DNA from: Pictodentalium vernedei
Taxonomy: Eukaryota; Mollusca; Scaphopoda; Dentaliida; Dentaliidae
DNA: 64,000 bases
Direction of reading: 5' to 3'
Assembly: GCA_031216915.1 (NCBI GenBank)
Contig: CM062294.1
Span: 31,821,128 to 31,885,127, forward strand
The translations under genes and the position numbers were made by a program. Position 1 is the first letter of the stretch, and each line of letters opens with the position of its first letter. Shown here piece by piece: positions 1-11,435 of this stretch. The notes beneath the pieces were generated by a model, which saw only the letters and a program-made list of their open reading frames with translations, did not search any database and was not told the origin of the DNA.

Positions 1-45
1 AAATATAAAAAAAAAATGAATGGTGTTTTTCTTGTAGGTAAAAGA
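1..45. mobile_element. Right end of a TTAA-flanked MITE, cut by the window edge
   Basis: The tail matches the right end of the copy at 55953-56163, including the terminal gtaggtaaaaga followed by TTAA at 46-49. The rest of the element lies outside the window. Confidence 0.6.
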
Positions 46-49
46 TTAA

Positions 50-345
50 TACAATATAACCCATCCTAAATACAATGTATGACAGATAACGTAAATTCTC
101 CCTACTGAAATTATTATGCAAAAGTGACCCAATTGTATTTTGTTTAGCCAATCAAATTGTCTAGTTTTGAAATTGACCAATGAAAGCTCCCAACTCTAAT
201 TATTCAAATTATGAAAACGTGGCCCAGGTGTATTTTGTTCAGCCAATCAAATTGTCCAGTTTTGAAATTGACCAATGAAATTGACGGAAGGCTTTATTTA
301 TCACTGATTAATATGAAAACAAAATATCAAATGTTTTAAAGTGAA
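50..345. repeat. CCAAT-rich dispersed repeat, copy 1
   Basis: About 300 bp that is repeated at 56168-56455 with high identity. Each copy carries four evenly spaced CCAAT-type motifs (agccaatcaaa and gaccaatgaaa) and directly follows the same MITE end. The repeated CCAAT motifs look promoter-like, but no gene follows either copy. Confidence 0.65.
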
Positions 346-1180
346 CAAAACGGACGAGTCATATGATAAATTTTTATATTGTATTTTTCTGTTCAGTATT
401 TTGGCTATAACAGGTTTCACTACCACAAGCCCGTGCAATACACTTTTATGTGACATTGTCTGCCAGCTTCGAAGCCGTAAAGCCTCACTACGACAAGCCA
501 GTGTTGTAAATACAATTTTCTGTATACTCCCACCACAAGCCAGTGCAAACGCAGGAGTCTGTGCTATAGCCCGGCAGCTTGCAAACCCCGAAGCTTCAAT
601 AACAAGCCAGTGTTGTACACAGCCTGTGTACCTCTAGCCTGCCTGCAAGCTTCAACGCTCGCCAGTTTCTATCCAGGACAGAACAGGCTGTCGGTCGATT
701 TGGAAACTAATTCGGAGTTTCACACCACGAGCCTGTCTTATACACAGTTTTCTCTGTGTATCTCCTGTTACCTCTGAAACGTCCGAATGCGACAAACAAG
801 TCACTGAGCGTATCAGACAGTCGACCTAATAGACTGCTAGAATTATTATAGTTCTCCAATTAGAACTAATTCAAACAAGCTATAAAGGCAAAAACACTGA
901 AGTGCAAACAAAGAAGGCAGTCAAATCAATCGACTGCGACAAGCATTTTTGTTCTCCAATTTGAACTAATTCAAACAAGCCACTTGACAAAGTGCAAACA
1001 AATAAACACCCACTCTCGCACAAACACCTGGTCCTCAAACACTAATATTACAAGGTGTGAAGCATAAGTGACGGTCCAGCCAACGCCTCGTGAATATAAA
1101 AAAAAAACTTCTATTATTGGTGCAATAAACCAATAACCACATATCATTAAAATAGCAATGTAACAAATTATAACAAACAG

Positions 1181-1533
1181 TTGATAATATATTGCTCATA
1201 ACCTGGACTACAGCAGTGTTCAAATTTAGTTTAAACAGTATTTATTCAAAGAGTAAAAAATAAACACATGCAAAACATATACAATAAGGAGATATACAAC
1301 TTAATAATAGGAACATCGATACAAGTTAAGCATAATTGAATAATGGAAAATGGAGATATTGATAGGATTCGGCATCAAGCCTGAGCTTATTTTAAGCCGT
1401 CTCCTTTCACCTTCAGCATTCACATTTGAGAAGGAGGGATTGACATTTTGTGAAATGTTCTGTACAAGCTGTGTTGGAAGTTACAATTGATAATATATTG
1501 CTCATAACCTGGACTACAGCAGTGTTCAAATTT
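1181..1533. repeat. Pair of 47-bp exact direct repeats
   Basis: The sequence starting ttgataatatattgctcata occurs at 1181-1227 and again at 1487-1533 without a mismatch over 47 bp. About 260 bp of unrelated sequence lies between. Confidence 0.75.
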
Positions 1534-2010
1534 CAGTTTCAGTCGTATCTGAAAGTCAGAATATTCAACGAATTGGTATGAAGTGGCGCTCACCCATAGC
1601 GACCGATATCTTCTAACATACCACAATAATTTACCGATAAAGCCTGTAATATCAGACTTCAATAAATTGAAGTCTTGTGGTATTTTTTCATTTCAAAAAA
1701 CCGTCAAGGTTGAAACTAGTTATACATTGCGGATGGAATTTCGGGCATGTACCAATAGGCTTCAGGCCAAACAAATTTTATAACGAGGCAAATACGAAGT
1801 TCAGTGTACTACACTGAAATCAGCTCTTTTATCCCGAACTTCAAGCTTCTCAAGCTCAGAGAGCAAAAGATGTATAGCTCAGTCGGTTTCAGTCCAGGGA
1901 AAATATCCCCCTGCTTGGTGACATTTACTTACTTAGACAATGGTATGAGCCTAATAATTAGAATACGCACACCTTCAACAATGCAGCTAGCATATACCGA
2001 CAGGCCTTTT

Positions 2011-2226
2011 AGAACGGTCATATTTCATGTTGGAAACTGATACGATTTTATATGCAAAGCATTGTACCGACCCAATAATTGGTCAGTATCAGTTTATTGG
2101 AAACAATAACAGCCCTGGCTAGAACGGCCATATATGATGCTGGAAACTAATGCGGTTTTATATGCAAAACATTATACCGACCTTATAGGTCAGCATCCAT
2201 GTATTGGAAACAATAACAGCCCTGGC
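2011..2226. repeat. Tandem duplication, ~110-bp unit
   Basis: Two head-to-tail copies start with agaacgg(t/c)cata at 2011 and 2121. Both end with caataacagccctggc. They are moderately diverged. Confidence 0.7.
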
Positions 2227-3589
2227 GTCATCTTATTCAAAAAGCATATGCATTCAACAATTCAGCTTGCATCCACGAATGAGCCTTGCCATCGTCTATT
2301 ACGCATGCCAGATACTGATATGATGCCACAAATAAAACATATTACATGCTTTTGTAATACAGGCTGAGTCGCTTAGCGAAAAACACAGATCACAGGCGCA
2401 CTTAATGCCTATATCACTGGTAACAGACCACCAGTTGTATCAAGGTCGCCGATACGCATCGTATCGTGTCAGCCGAGTAACATGCGCTTCTCTAATTCAT
2501 TGTAAGTCACAGGTGCACTTGACGCCTATATCACAGTTAACTGACCATTAATTTTATAAAGGTCGCCGATAAATTCTAACTCATTTATCGTATCACCAAC
2601 GTTAGCCTGAATTACCTAACTGCCTCCAGACGAATACACTTTAATGTCAACAATGACTCACCCAGATTATGGGCTGAAGCTTTGAACATTGCATAGCTAA
2701 TATGTCGAATCACGATTTGACAAACTATAGAAAGCTGTACTTGGTCAAGGGTTAAAATACCTACACTCACCGGGCCAATAACGAGTCGTTTTTACCATGA
2801 GATCCGGCGTTCATACAATTGTGAACCCATGGCTTTCACAATGAGTGTAGCAATACCAATGTCGACCCCAGTCAGGGCGTCCGAAGGCCTAGCAAGGGAA
2901 TTTGTCCCTGAACGACACAATACCATACTCGACAAAAAGCAAACATGCCAAGTTTTATCCCTCTCATCCCCACTCTGGAGAGACATAGTACGCAATACTC
3001 AACTTGGGTATATAATGAATCACCGAATTATTCTGGAGTATTGATACGTTTAACTGTATCCTTAACATTATTCAGTAATCAAGCTGGGTCTAGTTTGGGC
3101 AACAAATATGATCAGCAATATCCAGAAATTGTATCCTTGGCCACTAGCCAGGCACTGACCTATCTAAAATGTCGACATACATGCAGATGTATGTCCTATT
3201 AAAACAAACTCAACTATTTGCAAATGTCTGTTTATCTAAACAAACTTAATTACACGACAGACAGCACTTCTCTGACTCCAGGTTTTGAAATGAGTCGTGG
3301 GCTGGAATAAATACGAGAACTAATCCTGGCGAAATAACCTAACTAAGCTACATTTTCTATGCTCAGCACATTGTAACCACAATGGAACTCCAGCGGTTGC
3401 TGCTTCCGACTAGCCTGTGGTGCCTGCCCTCCTCCACCTACAGAGATAATACACTCTCCACGTACTATACTTCGGTTTGTGTTAAACCCAACTTCAAGTC
3501 CTGATACGCATTGCAATGATGGCTGACTTATTTGTATGTACCAGCATCTGTATTGACAATGGTACTAACTGCTTTCAAACAATCTATTC

Positions 3590-4432
3590 CTGATATATGC
3601 AGTTTAATGAAACCTGTGAATGATAGGGGACTGGGTTCTAACACTTACTTTGGTTTGTGTTACACCCAAATTAAGTCCTGATACTCATGGTAATGATGGT
3701 TGACTTAATTGTATGTACCAGTCAATTTGTCTTGTCGATTCTCCCAAACACAGAAACATTTTAGTATCTGTCCTATACTTTATAGGCATTTGCCAAAACT
3801 TTACTGCTCCCTTTCTTAATTGTATACTATAAAAGTAAGTGACACAATATTCTGTCATGTCAATCAATTCATTTGTATTTATGTGTTGGTTTGGGTAATT
3901 TGGCAAAAACACCAGGGAGGGGGAAGGAGATGGGATGGAGTGTTGGGGTCAGACACCCTAGAGCGGGGAGGGTGTGCAATAGATTAAAAGTAGATTATCC
4001 CTTTACCTAACGTAACGGCCAAAACCGGCCAGCTCTATTCTCAAAAATCGCCAATTAATTTTCATTATTTTTTTCATTTTTTGTCTCAAAAACATAGGTT
4101 ATGACCCCTCGTTGGAACGAGCTCGTCGAGCTCGTTCCAATGAGGGGTCATAACCTATGTTTTTGAGACAAAAAATGAAAAATATTAGTTATTCACGAAT
4201 TATTTTTGCAAGTGTCGTCTGCTTTTCAGGTTATGTAAAGGGTTAAAAGTAATCTGTACTATTGTTAATACATTACAGTCATTTACAGATATATGCAACT
4301 AAGTCTACCATCATTGCCTGCCAAGAGTGTCAGGTCTTGAAAGTGGGTGTAACACAAACCAATGTAGGTGTTAGCTTGGAACCCAGTCCTCGGTCATGTT
4401 AAGGTTTCCCTGAACTGCATATATATGTTAAT
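3590..4432. repeat. Compound inverted repeat with a MITE between the arms
   Basis: The ~130-bp arm at 3590-3720 matches the reverse complement of 4288-4432; shared blocks include ggactgggtt and ggtttgtgttacaccca. A partial direct copy of the same arm lies at 3470-3545. The MITE at 3999-4242 sits between the arms. It may be an old foldback element. Confidence 0.6.
3999..4242. mobile_element. piggyBac-like MITE, copy A
   Basis: 244 bp with terminal inverted repeats CCCTTTACCTAAC / GTTATGTAAAGGG. It is flanked by ttat on the left (a mutated TTAA) and ttaa on the right. The centre is a long, nearly perfect hairpin built round gagctcgtcgagctc. TTAA targets and CCC-starting termini are the piggyBac superfamily signature; no transposase is encoded. 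Confidence 0.75.
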
Positions 4433-4442
4433 CAAATGTCAA

Positions 4443-4787
4443 AGCTTAATTCTAAATAAAGTTCAACATAAAATAAATTAATAATAAAAATTACTTTTTT
4501 CAATTAAATAATTGATTTACTTTTAGAAATTATTTTAAATATTCATCCATACGCATCTTTCATTTTAAATACTTTCTTTGGATGAATTACGAGACAAAGA
4601 TGGGGTGGGGTGAAAGGGCCAGGAGTTAATAATAAAAATAAGGGAAATGTTAATTAATCGCCCACACACTCCTGCTTGGCAATTGGTTAAAGAGAGTGAA
4701 GGACGTACATGTAACAGATAGAAAAAAGTGTTATCCCCAGTGACCATACAGACTCCAATTTGTTCCTCACTTTTTTTCAACAAGTCT
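4443..4787. other. AT-rich stretch without genes
   Basis: No coding signal, RNA gene or ordered repeat was seen. Confidence 0.5.
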
Positions 4788-5145
4788 TGAATGAATGAAT
4801 GAATGAATGAATGAATGAATGAATGAATGAATGAATAAATTAATTAATTAATTAATTAATTAATTAATTAATCAATTAATGATTAAGGATTGCCATTGTA
4901 TTTATATCATAGTTAATAACATAGAACATTATTAAATAATATACTAATATCAATAGTGGTAAGAAAAAAAATGTTGAAGTGATAAATAAATAAATGAATT
5001 AATGAATGAATGAATGAATTAATGAATTAATTAATTAATGATTAAGGATTGTTATTGCATTTATAACATAGTTAATAACATAGAACATTATTAAATAAAA
5101 TACTAATATCAATAGTGGTAAGAAAAAAAATGTTGAAGTGAGATT
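4788..5145. repeat. TGAA/TTAA microsatellites inside a duplicated block
   Basis: (gaat)n and (ttaa)n runs at 4788-4870 and 4990-5038 each lead into the same ~110-bp sequence (starting atgattaaggattg), so the block is a tandem duplication with a period of about 172 bp. Confidence 0.75.
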
Positions 5146-5447
5146 CTAGGAGTGTAAACTTATATGGTAACATTCCCCAGGGATTATATTTATATTGCTT
5201 TCGAGTACACTTATTTGTTCCAATTTTATCTTTTATCACTTTAGATGAGAAGTAGTATCACATTAATTTATGTCAGATTTTTGGAAAGGGATACTTTAAA
5301 AAGGATTTTTTACATATATGCATATAATTATTATGTTTATTATTTTATTTTTATTTCTTATAAGGATGTGTTTTTTTTTTTTTTTTTTGTTTTTTTATAA
5401 GTTATCTCTGCCAACATGTGTGGTAAAAGAAGATTTAATTCCTGGAT

Positions 5448-5505
5448 GTTGGTTTTTAAACACCGAGCCACAGGCGAGGTGTTTAAATGAGACATCCTGG
5501 TATTA
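5448..5505. repeat. Imperfect palindrome
   Basis: The left arm cctggatgt..ttaaacacc pairs with ggtgtttaaa..acatcctgg on the right. Pairing continues weakly into the AT-rich flanks. Confidence 0.6.
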
Positions 5506-5729
5506 AATTTCCATATACCATAATTGTTGACGGAGATAATGTTTTTGTCCCCTTCGAAACACAATACAGACATAGTGGAAATAAATTTGTAGGCGCATTT
5601 CTCACGCTTCGCAATCACTCGGACCATATTCGTAATAATTATTTTGTTTTAAAAACCGCAAAAAGCAACAGATAGAGTTACATCCTTTGGGTCGTTAAGG
5701 GAACGAGTAAACAGTATTTTGTTGACATA

Positions 5730-5799
5730 TCGTTCCCTCAGTTCCATTGACTTCTATGTGCCTACTGGCACTTCGAACACATTAGAACTCAGGGGATGA
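5730..5799. repeat. 70-bp palindrome, CGTCCCC family, copy 1
   Basis: The left arm starts tcgttccctcagttcc and the right arm ends gaactcaggggatga. Related to 7962-8034 and to a half copy at 14726-14766. Confidence 0.65.
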
Positions 5800-6307
5800 A
5801 TTATTTGCTCTTATTTTATTTTTAGGGTTGAATTGTCGGCAATCATGATATTTGTGACTATTTTCAGGTTTTTTGGTTCGATGTTCATGTCGAGGCGAGC
5901 AAACGCGGAAAGCTTTCGTTTAAAACATATAGCCCCGATGTTTCGCGTGTGCTTATACCCTGGATGTTGCACGCTCTCATATACCTTGAATGTTGGGTGC
6001 ATCCTTGTCCATGGCTATTTGTCCAAGACATTATGACCAATCAAAAGTCCGCATTTGTCGGGATATAGGGACAAGTATATTTGAATAAATGTTATTGTCT
6101 TGACGCTGTTAATTTCTTGTTTTCTTGAAAACAACATAACATTGTTATGTCTAATTGTATTCGTTTAACATTTCCACTTTGCATAAGTTGAACACATAAG
6201 TATTGCTGCAATGTTTTAGTTTGAGATGTAATGAATTCCATTATCTATAACTTAGCTCCTACAATACTAGTGCGGAGTGGTGTTTTATCTGTACTGTTTT
6301 TATAAGT
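5800..6307. other. Gene-free stretch
   Basis: No feature recognised. The open frames here are short and have no family resemblance. Confidence 0.4.
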
Positions 6308-6597
6308 CTGCTGCAAGCCGAGAGGTCCTCGGTTCAAATCCCACCTGCGGCAATCGCGTTGTGTCCTTAAGAGCACAGTGGCGGTGAGTACTTAAGCATA
6401 CTGGACGTCAAAGGGGCACTTGTCTTTTACCAATGCTTACCCTGTTTGTGTGGAGTTAGTATGTTGGGTAGCCTGATAGTTGTTCGCCGTTGCTCAGTGC
6501 TTCCCTCCAGGTACTCCTGCTTTCTCCACCCGTAAAACTGTCTAATATGAGGTAACCCTGGCTGTCAAAAGTGTCGTTAAACTCAAATAAATAAATA
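6308..6597 (+). mobile_element. 5'-truncated tRNA-type SINE, tail subtype 1
   Basis: It starts inside the tRNA-derived head and keeps the B box (ggttcaaatcc) but not the A box. The body is shared with the copies at 17202 and 44700. It ends in ctggctgtcaaaagtgtcgttaa and an (aaat)n tail. A direct repeat of about 11 bp (tttttataagt / attttataagt) flanks it, consistent with LINE-type retroposition. Confidence 0.8.
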
Positions 6598-6607
6598 TTT
6601 TATAAGT

Positions 6608-7151
6608 TTCCTGTTATTTATCGTGGAATGAAATGTTCCATATGAATCATCCCACTAGGATAATCTACTTGGGATGAATCGCCCCGGAACGAACTGGTTT
6701 TGGGATAAGTCGTCCGGGAAGGATTGGTTGGACAAGTAAAATAATATAAATCAGTCACTTACAAAGTTTGTTTTGTAATAAATTATGGGGAACAGTTCAT
6801 GGATGGAATTCACCAGTATGTTGGTACAAAACAAACTGCATGAACAAATAAAACTACGACAAAAAAGCTAACTCAGAAACTGTAACAGTTGTTATAATAA
6901 TTGGTGATCCAATAACATCTTGTCACATTTAAAATAAGTCTAAAAATGAGTTATTAGACAGATAATTTTATATTACAAATTAAATTGAGAAAACCTCCAT
7001 ATTCAAAAGGCATGTGCCACTGAGGAATGTGTCCAGGTGAATCGCTTATTTCCATGTACGTGTGTTTCAGTAACTTGAGTAAGGTCATATCATTATCAGG
7101 CTCAAGTTGTTATCGGTAATTAGCCTTTCTTTGTCGCAACATTATTTTGTA
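6608..7151. other. Gene-free stretch
   Basis: AT-rich sequence with no recognisable gene or ordered repeat. Confidence 0.4.
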
Positions 7152-7155
7152 ATGT

Positions 7156-7222
7156 TGTCGTGTGAGAACCATAAGGTTCTATCTTCCGCTGGAAGATAGA
7201 ACCTTATGGTTCTCACACGACG
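7156..7222. mobile_element. 67-bp palindromic mini-element, family A copy 1
   Basis: A nearly perfect palindrome of exactly 67 bp: arms of about 31 bp round a short centre, with the left terminus tgtcgtgtgag and the right terminus ctcacacgacg. The direct repeat ATGT is at 7152-7155 and 7223-7226. Same sequence family as 13121-13187 and 15407-15473. Confidence 0.85.
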
Positions 7223-7509
7223 ATGTGAAAATGATTCGCGTGTTGCTCCAAACGCGTCTGTAATAAAAACAGATTGGAGATGTAGTAGAGAATAACCGAA
7301 GGTAAAAAGTGGTCTTTGCGGACGACAGGGTCCCCTTTTAACATGTCCAGCCGGATACAGTTTACTATTGACTGTTGTCTCGACTCGAGACCTTCATTTC
7401 CAAAGCTTGTATTCATCTTCCGTGTAAGTTGTTTTCGTTTGGAAACATGTAAACACCTATAACATTCCTACACCCTTGGATATAAAAATTTGGTGGGATT
7501 ATTATGATC

Positions 7510-7650
7510 CCCGGTGAGTCTAGAGATGGGATGGGGAAATCTCACCCGAGGGGCAAGATATTTGAACCAGACCCGAGGCTTGCCTCGGGTCTCGTTCAAA
7601 TATCTTGCCCCGAGGGTGATATTTCCCCATTCCCACCTTCAGAGTCATCG
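7510..7650. repeat. Long palindrome (~140 bp)
   Basis: The inner arms are almost perfect (ggggcaagatatttgaac against gttcaaatatcttgcccc); the outer arms, in gggatggggaaa and tttccccattccc, are weaker. The short open frames on both strands are by-products of this palindrome. Confidence 0.75.
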
Positions 7651-7961
7651 AGGATGACCCCCCCCCCCACCATGCAGCGATTATATTAGCCAGAGGTAAT
7701 CGGGAGTCAAGTGCTGATTCAATCAACTCATTTTGTATTCGTTGTTCTGAAAAAACTGATGACACCATCGGAAAGAGCATGCACAAGTTATGTATATACC
7801 AAAGGTGTATACCACGGTGACAGCTTGAGGGTTGAAGAGTTTTAGAGCATACTATCTCACCCTACACCAATTGAGGAAAACAATAATAATCCCTAACTTT
7901 TTCTTTGCGGTTTATCGACACTTTGGTCTGCCTCTGTGATCCCAGAATTGTGCCTACAGTT

Positions 7962-8034
7962 CGTCCCCTGAGTTCCAATGTGTTCTATGTGCAAGGCCAG
8001 TAGGCACATAGAATACATTGGAACTCCGAGGACG
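7962..8034. repeat. 73-bp palindrome, CGTCCCC family, copy 2
   Basis: Arms cgtcccctgagttccaatgt and acattggaactccgaggacg. Same family as 5730-5799 and the half copy at 14726-14766. Confidence 0.7.
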
Positions 8035-8488
8035 TACTGTTTTGCACCTGTCAGCACTAAGTAACAGCACTCCACTTTTGTCTTCGATTCTCCGAGTTAA
8101 TCTTTTCTAATGGTGACCATGACCTTTTACGAAAAAATACCCTTTTTATAAACAATATTTTATTCGTCGTGAAAGGGTTTGAAAAAAGGCAGATGCCTAT
8201 GTATATACTAACCAAAGTTTGCTACGCATCAGATATTTGACACATCATTGTGAAATTTGCTTGTGACATATTTACGATTTTTTGGGTGGATATGATTGAA
8301 GAATATATTGAGATGATCCCCAGTGTTTCCATTAGCTCTCTTGACAGGCAGACGTTTCGTGACAGTCATGGAAAGCATGTACCTCTTGATTTTCATGATG
8401 TTTTCGTGTGCTGTCTACATGTACATGACATGTGTAGGGTAATCAATCTTCATTTCAACACAAACCCTTGTGATTTAATGATTGAATA

Positions 8489-9418
8489 TGGCAAATGCAA
8501 ATGTAAGACGACATTTGTCTGAAGCAGAAATGTGGCGGGCTTTAGGGATGGTGGCGCAAGGGGCTACCCATCGTCAGGTTGGTGAAGCCCTTGGTGTGCA
8601 CCATACGGTGATCACCAGAGCCTGGGCAAGATTTAAGCAAAATGACACACCAGTAAGACGGCATGGTGGTGGCAGAGACAGGGCAACATCTGCAGCTGAA
8701 AAACGGTTTTTGATCATTCAGACCCGTAGGAACCTCTTTGGCACAGCAACCCAGCTTCGCAGTGACCTTCAGAATGCGTCCGGGGTAAATGTTTCGACGC
8801 AGACTATCCGGGCAAGGTTGCACGAAGGTGGTCTCCGATCGAGAAGACCATGAATTCGCATTCCGCTGTCCCAGAACCACCACCAGGCACGATATGAATG
8901 GGCCATGGACCACGTTGGATGGACCAGAGAAGATTGGCGACTTGCCCTTTTTACAGATGAGTCAAGGTACTGCCTAGACCGCACAGAGTGGCGTTCTAGG
9001 GTTTGGAGAAGACCGGGAGAGCGATTCCATGCAGCCAACATTGCTGAGCATGACCGCTATGGCGGAGGGTCAATCATGGTCTGGAGCGGCACCAGCAGGA
9101 CTGGACGTACAGAGCTCTGTGTCCTTGAACGTGGTACACTGACTGCACAGCGGTATATTGAGATCCTGGATGTCCACGTCAGATTATATGCAGGTGCAGT
9201 GGGTGATAGCTTCATTCTGATGGACGATGTGTTACCCATGCTGTCGGGGTGTACCGACAATGGGGGGGGGGGGGGTTGAGCGTATGGACTGGCCAGCAAG
9301 ATCCCCTGAACTCAATCCACTCGAACATGTCTGGAATGAGTTGCAGCTTGCAATTTCAGCCCGTCCAGTCCAGCCAAGAAGTGTCCAGGAGCTTGTTGAC
9401 GTGCTGGTCCAAGAATAG
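8489..9418 (+). pseudogene. Tc1/mariner-type transposase, frameshifted
   Basis: This is a cut-and-paste transposase of the Tc1 (IS630/Tc1/mariner) type, recognisable over its whole length. The first segment (8489-8853) holds the paired helix-turn-helix DNA-binding region, with AEMWRALGMVAQG, VGEALGVHHTVITRAW and a basic linker. The second segment (8905-9240) holds the first catalytic aspartate in LFTDESRYC and the GGGSIMVWSG block. The third (9280-9418) holds the last catalytic region, MDWPARSPELNPLEHVWNEL. The frame breaks near 8853, which leaves a stop after GGLRSRRP, and again near 9240 beside an 11-12-base G run that probably expanded. About 310 codons is close to the usual family length, so little is deleted. 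I could not find matching terminal inverted repeats in the flanks, so the element ends are lost or too diverged. It cannot encode an active enzyme as read. Confidence 0.9.
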
Positions 9419-9419
9419 A

Positions 9420-10099
9420 ACAACATCTCACAGAGGACCACCAGGAACCTGACTGGGAGCATGAGAAAGCGTTGTCAAGCTGTAATTAACAGTAATTGGT
9501 CTCAAACTCGATACTGAACCCACACAAGTTCGCTCCGTCACCTTTTTGGCAAATTGAAAAATTTCCTCTTTTACCAATAATATCCATTTTCCATGGTTAT
9601 CGTGTTCAAAAGCTACAAAATAATGTCAAACACAAATAAAATATTAATTTCTGTACTTAAATAATTCTATAAAAAAAATATACACTTTTCATTACAATAC
9701 TTCAGCTAAAACGTAAAACAGGTAGTTGGATACACTTGGTGCTTAGCAAACTTTGAGTAGTATATTTACCTCAACAACACATAAAATATACATTCTTATT
9801 TTACAACAATGGTGCGTAAAAAAGTGCAGAGTTGTGAAGTTTATTTAGGGCACAGTCCCTTATCAGTTGACATTTCTATTGAACTAACTGGTGGTATGAG
9901 TCTGATATTGGGATGTAATGGCTGATTGTGTAATTAAAAAAAGTTTCGACCACTCGGGTGCTATTGTACTGCTCATATTAAACCCTGAAGAGCATCAGAT
10001 AATCGCAACAATGCTGGTAATTACTGACAAAGAGTGTAAGCTGTGATCTCCTGAACACAATAGCAGGGTCTGACTTGTTAATACCTATTCTCACAACTT
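9420..10099. other. Gene-free stretch after the transposase
   Basis: AT-rich. No gene, and no transposon end that could be paired with sequence upstream of 8489. Confidence 0.4.
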
Positions 10100-10420
10100 A
10101 CTTTTACTAGTGTTATCCCCACCAGAACTGTTACACTACATGCACTGCTAGTGAAATAATCACCTACAGTAACTGTTTATAATAATTCAGTTTGTTAGAC
10201 CTATCGCCCACACTTTCTGATACTAGTGGTATCCCCACCAGAAATGTCACACTACAGGCACTGCTAGTGAAATAACCACCTACAGTAACTGTTTATAATA
10301 ATTCAGTTTGTTAGTCCTATCGCCCACACTTACTGATACTAGTGGTATCCCCACCAGAAATGTCACACTACATGCACTGCTAGTGAAATAATCACCTACA
10401 GTAACTGTTTATATTAGATG

Positions 10421-11064
10421 TCACGTGACTTTCCCGCGTTCTGATTGGTTGAACAGAAACACCCTATTTTCCGATAGTTCGTCAGCGAATCGCACAGACC
10501 TACTATCATTTTTGAAAAAAGAATAGTGCACGTTAATAGTTCACGGTTATAAATAGTAACATTCGAATTCGCTTAGAAAATTCCATTGAAGCGTAAATAC
10601 TTTACAAGACATCTCGTCCCATATACATTATTACATTTAGTTTGGAGAAATAAAAATATGTGTATCGAAAGTGATGTTTGTAGTAGTGTTGGGGGCGGGG
10701 AGGGGGTTAATGGAATAATGGTATTGTGTTTCTTGGGGTTTTGGTTCTCTATCTCTTTATCCCAGAACTATTAGTGGCAGAATTAACTTAGTTTACTTGT
10801 TTAAACCCTGAACCATTTTCTTTTCTCTTTGGCTGTGAATAAGAATATTATCTTGCATATATGACCGATGAAGAACACCCCCCCCCCCCCCACACACACA
10901 CACACACATCTAATATAATAAATATAGCATGACTTTTCGTTGACTATGCCAAAATAGTGGTCCTCGAGGAGAGAATAGTCCCTCCGCTACGCGTCGGGAC
11001 TATCCTCTCCTCGAGGACCACTATTTTGGCATAGTCAACTCAAAGCCATGCTATATTTATTAAA
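10421..11064. mobile_element. Insertion interrupting the 124-bp satellite
   Basis: Satellite sequence stops at ..actgtttata and resumes at taataattcag. The inserted ~640 bp has no coding region. It includes a CACGTG motif near its left end, a C run with (AC)n, and the palindrome 10915-11062 at its right end. The class is unknown. Confidence 0.6.
10915..11062. repeat. Long palindrome (~148 bp)
   Basis: The near-perfect inner arms start ttgactatgccaaaatagtg and meet at a GC-rich centre near 10990. The outer arms (taataaatatagcatg against catgctatatttatta) are interrupted by a few unpaired bases. Confidence 0.8.
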
Positions 11065-11435
11065 TAATAATTCAGTTTGTTAGTCATATCGCCCACACTT
11101 ACTGATACAAGTGTTATCCTCACCAGAAATGTCACACTACATGCACTGCTAGTGAAATAATCACCTACAATAACTGTTTATAATAATTCAGTTTGTTAGT
11201 GCTATCGCCCACACTTACTTTTACTAGTTGTATCCCCACCAGAAATGTCACACTACATGCACTGCTAGTGCAATAATCACCTACAGTAACTGCTTATAAT
11301 AATTCAGTTTGTTAGTCCTATCGCCCACACGTACTGATACTAGTGGTATCCCCACTAGAAATCTCACACGACATGCACTGCTAGTGAAATAATCACCTAC
11401 AGTATTTAGCACATGATTTGTTAATACTAATTTCA

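Larger units (their letters stand above)
346..3465. other. Gene-free repetitive stretch
   Basis: No convincing coding region. It holds degenerate short repeats (a 'caagccagtg' motif recurs at 420-680), two loosely similar ~120-bp blocks at 2390-2580, and the duplications listed separately. Confidence 0.5.
10100..11435. repeat. 124-bp satellite, about six units, split by an insertion
   Basis: Units of about 124 bp carry tatccccaccagaaatgtca, ctgctagtgaaataatcacc and aattcagtttgttag. About two and a half units lie before 10421 and about three after 11064. Units on both sides are closely alike, so the 640-bp insertion split an existing array. Confidence 0.85.

Noticed and set aside
4788..5145. 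CRISPR-like array.
   Set aside because: Simple microsatellite plus one duplication; no regular unique spacers, and the genome is eukaryotic.
7504..7786. Mirror-like frames on both strands.
   Set aside because: Both are by-products of the long palindrome at 7510-7650.
9057..9462. Minus-strand frames of 76-80 codons opposite the transposase.
   Set aside because: Shadows of the Tc1 transposase; the family match is on the plus strand only.
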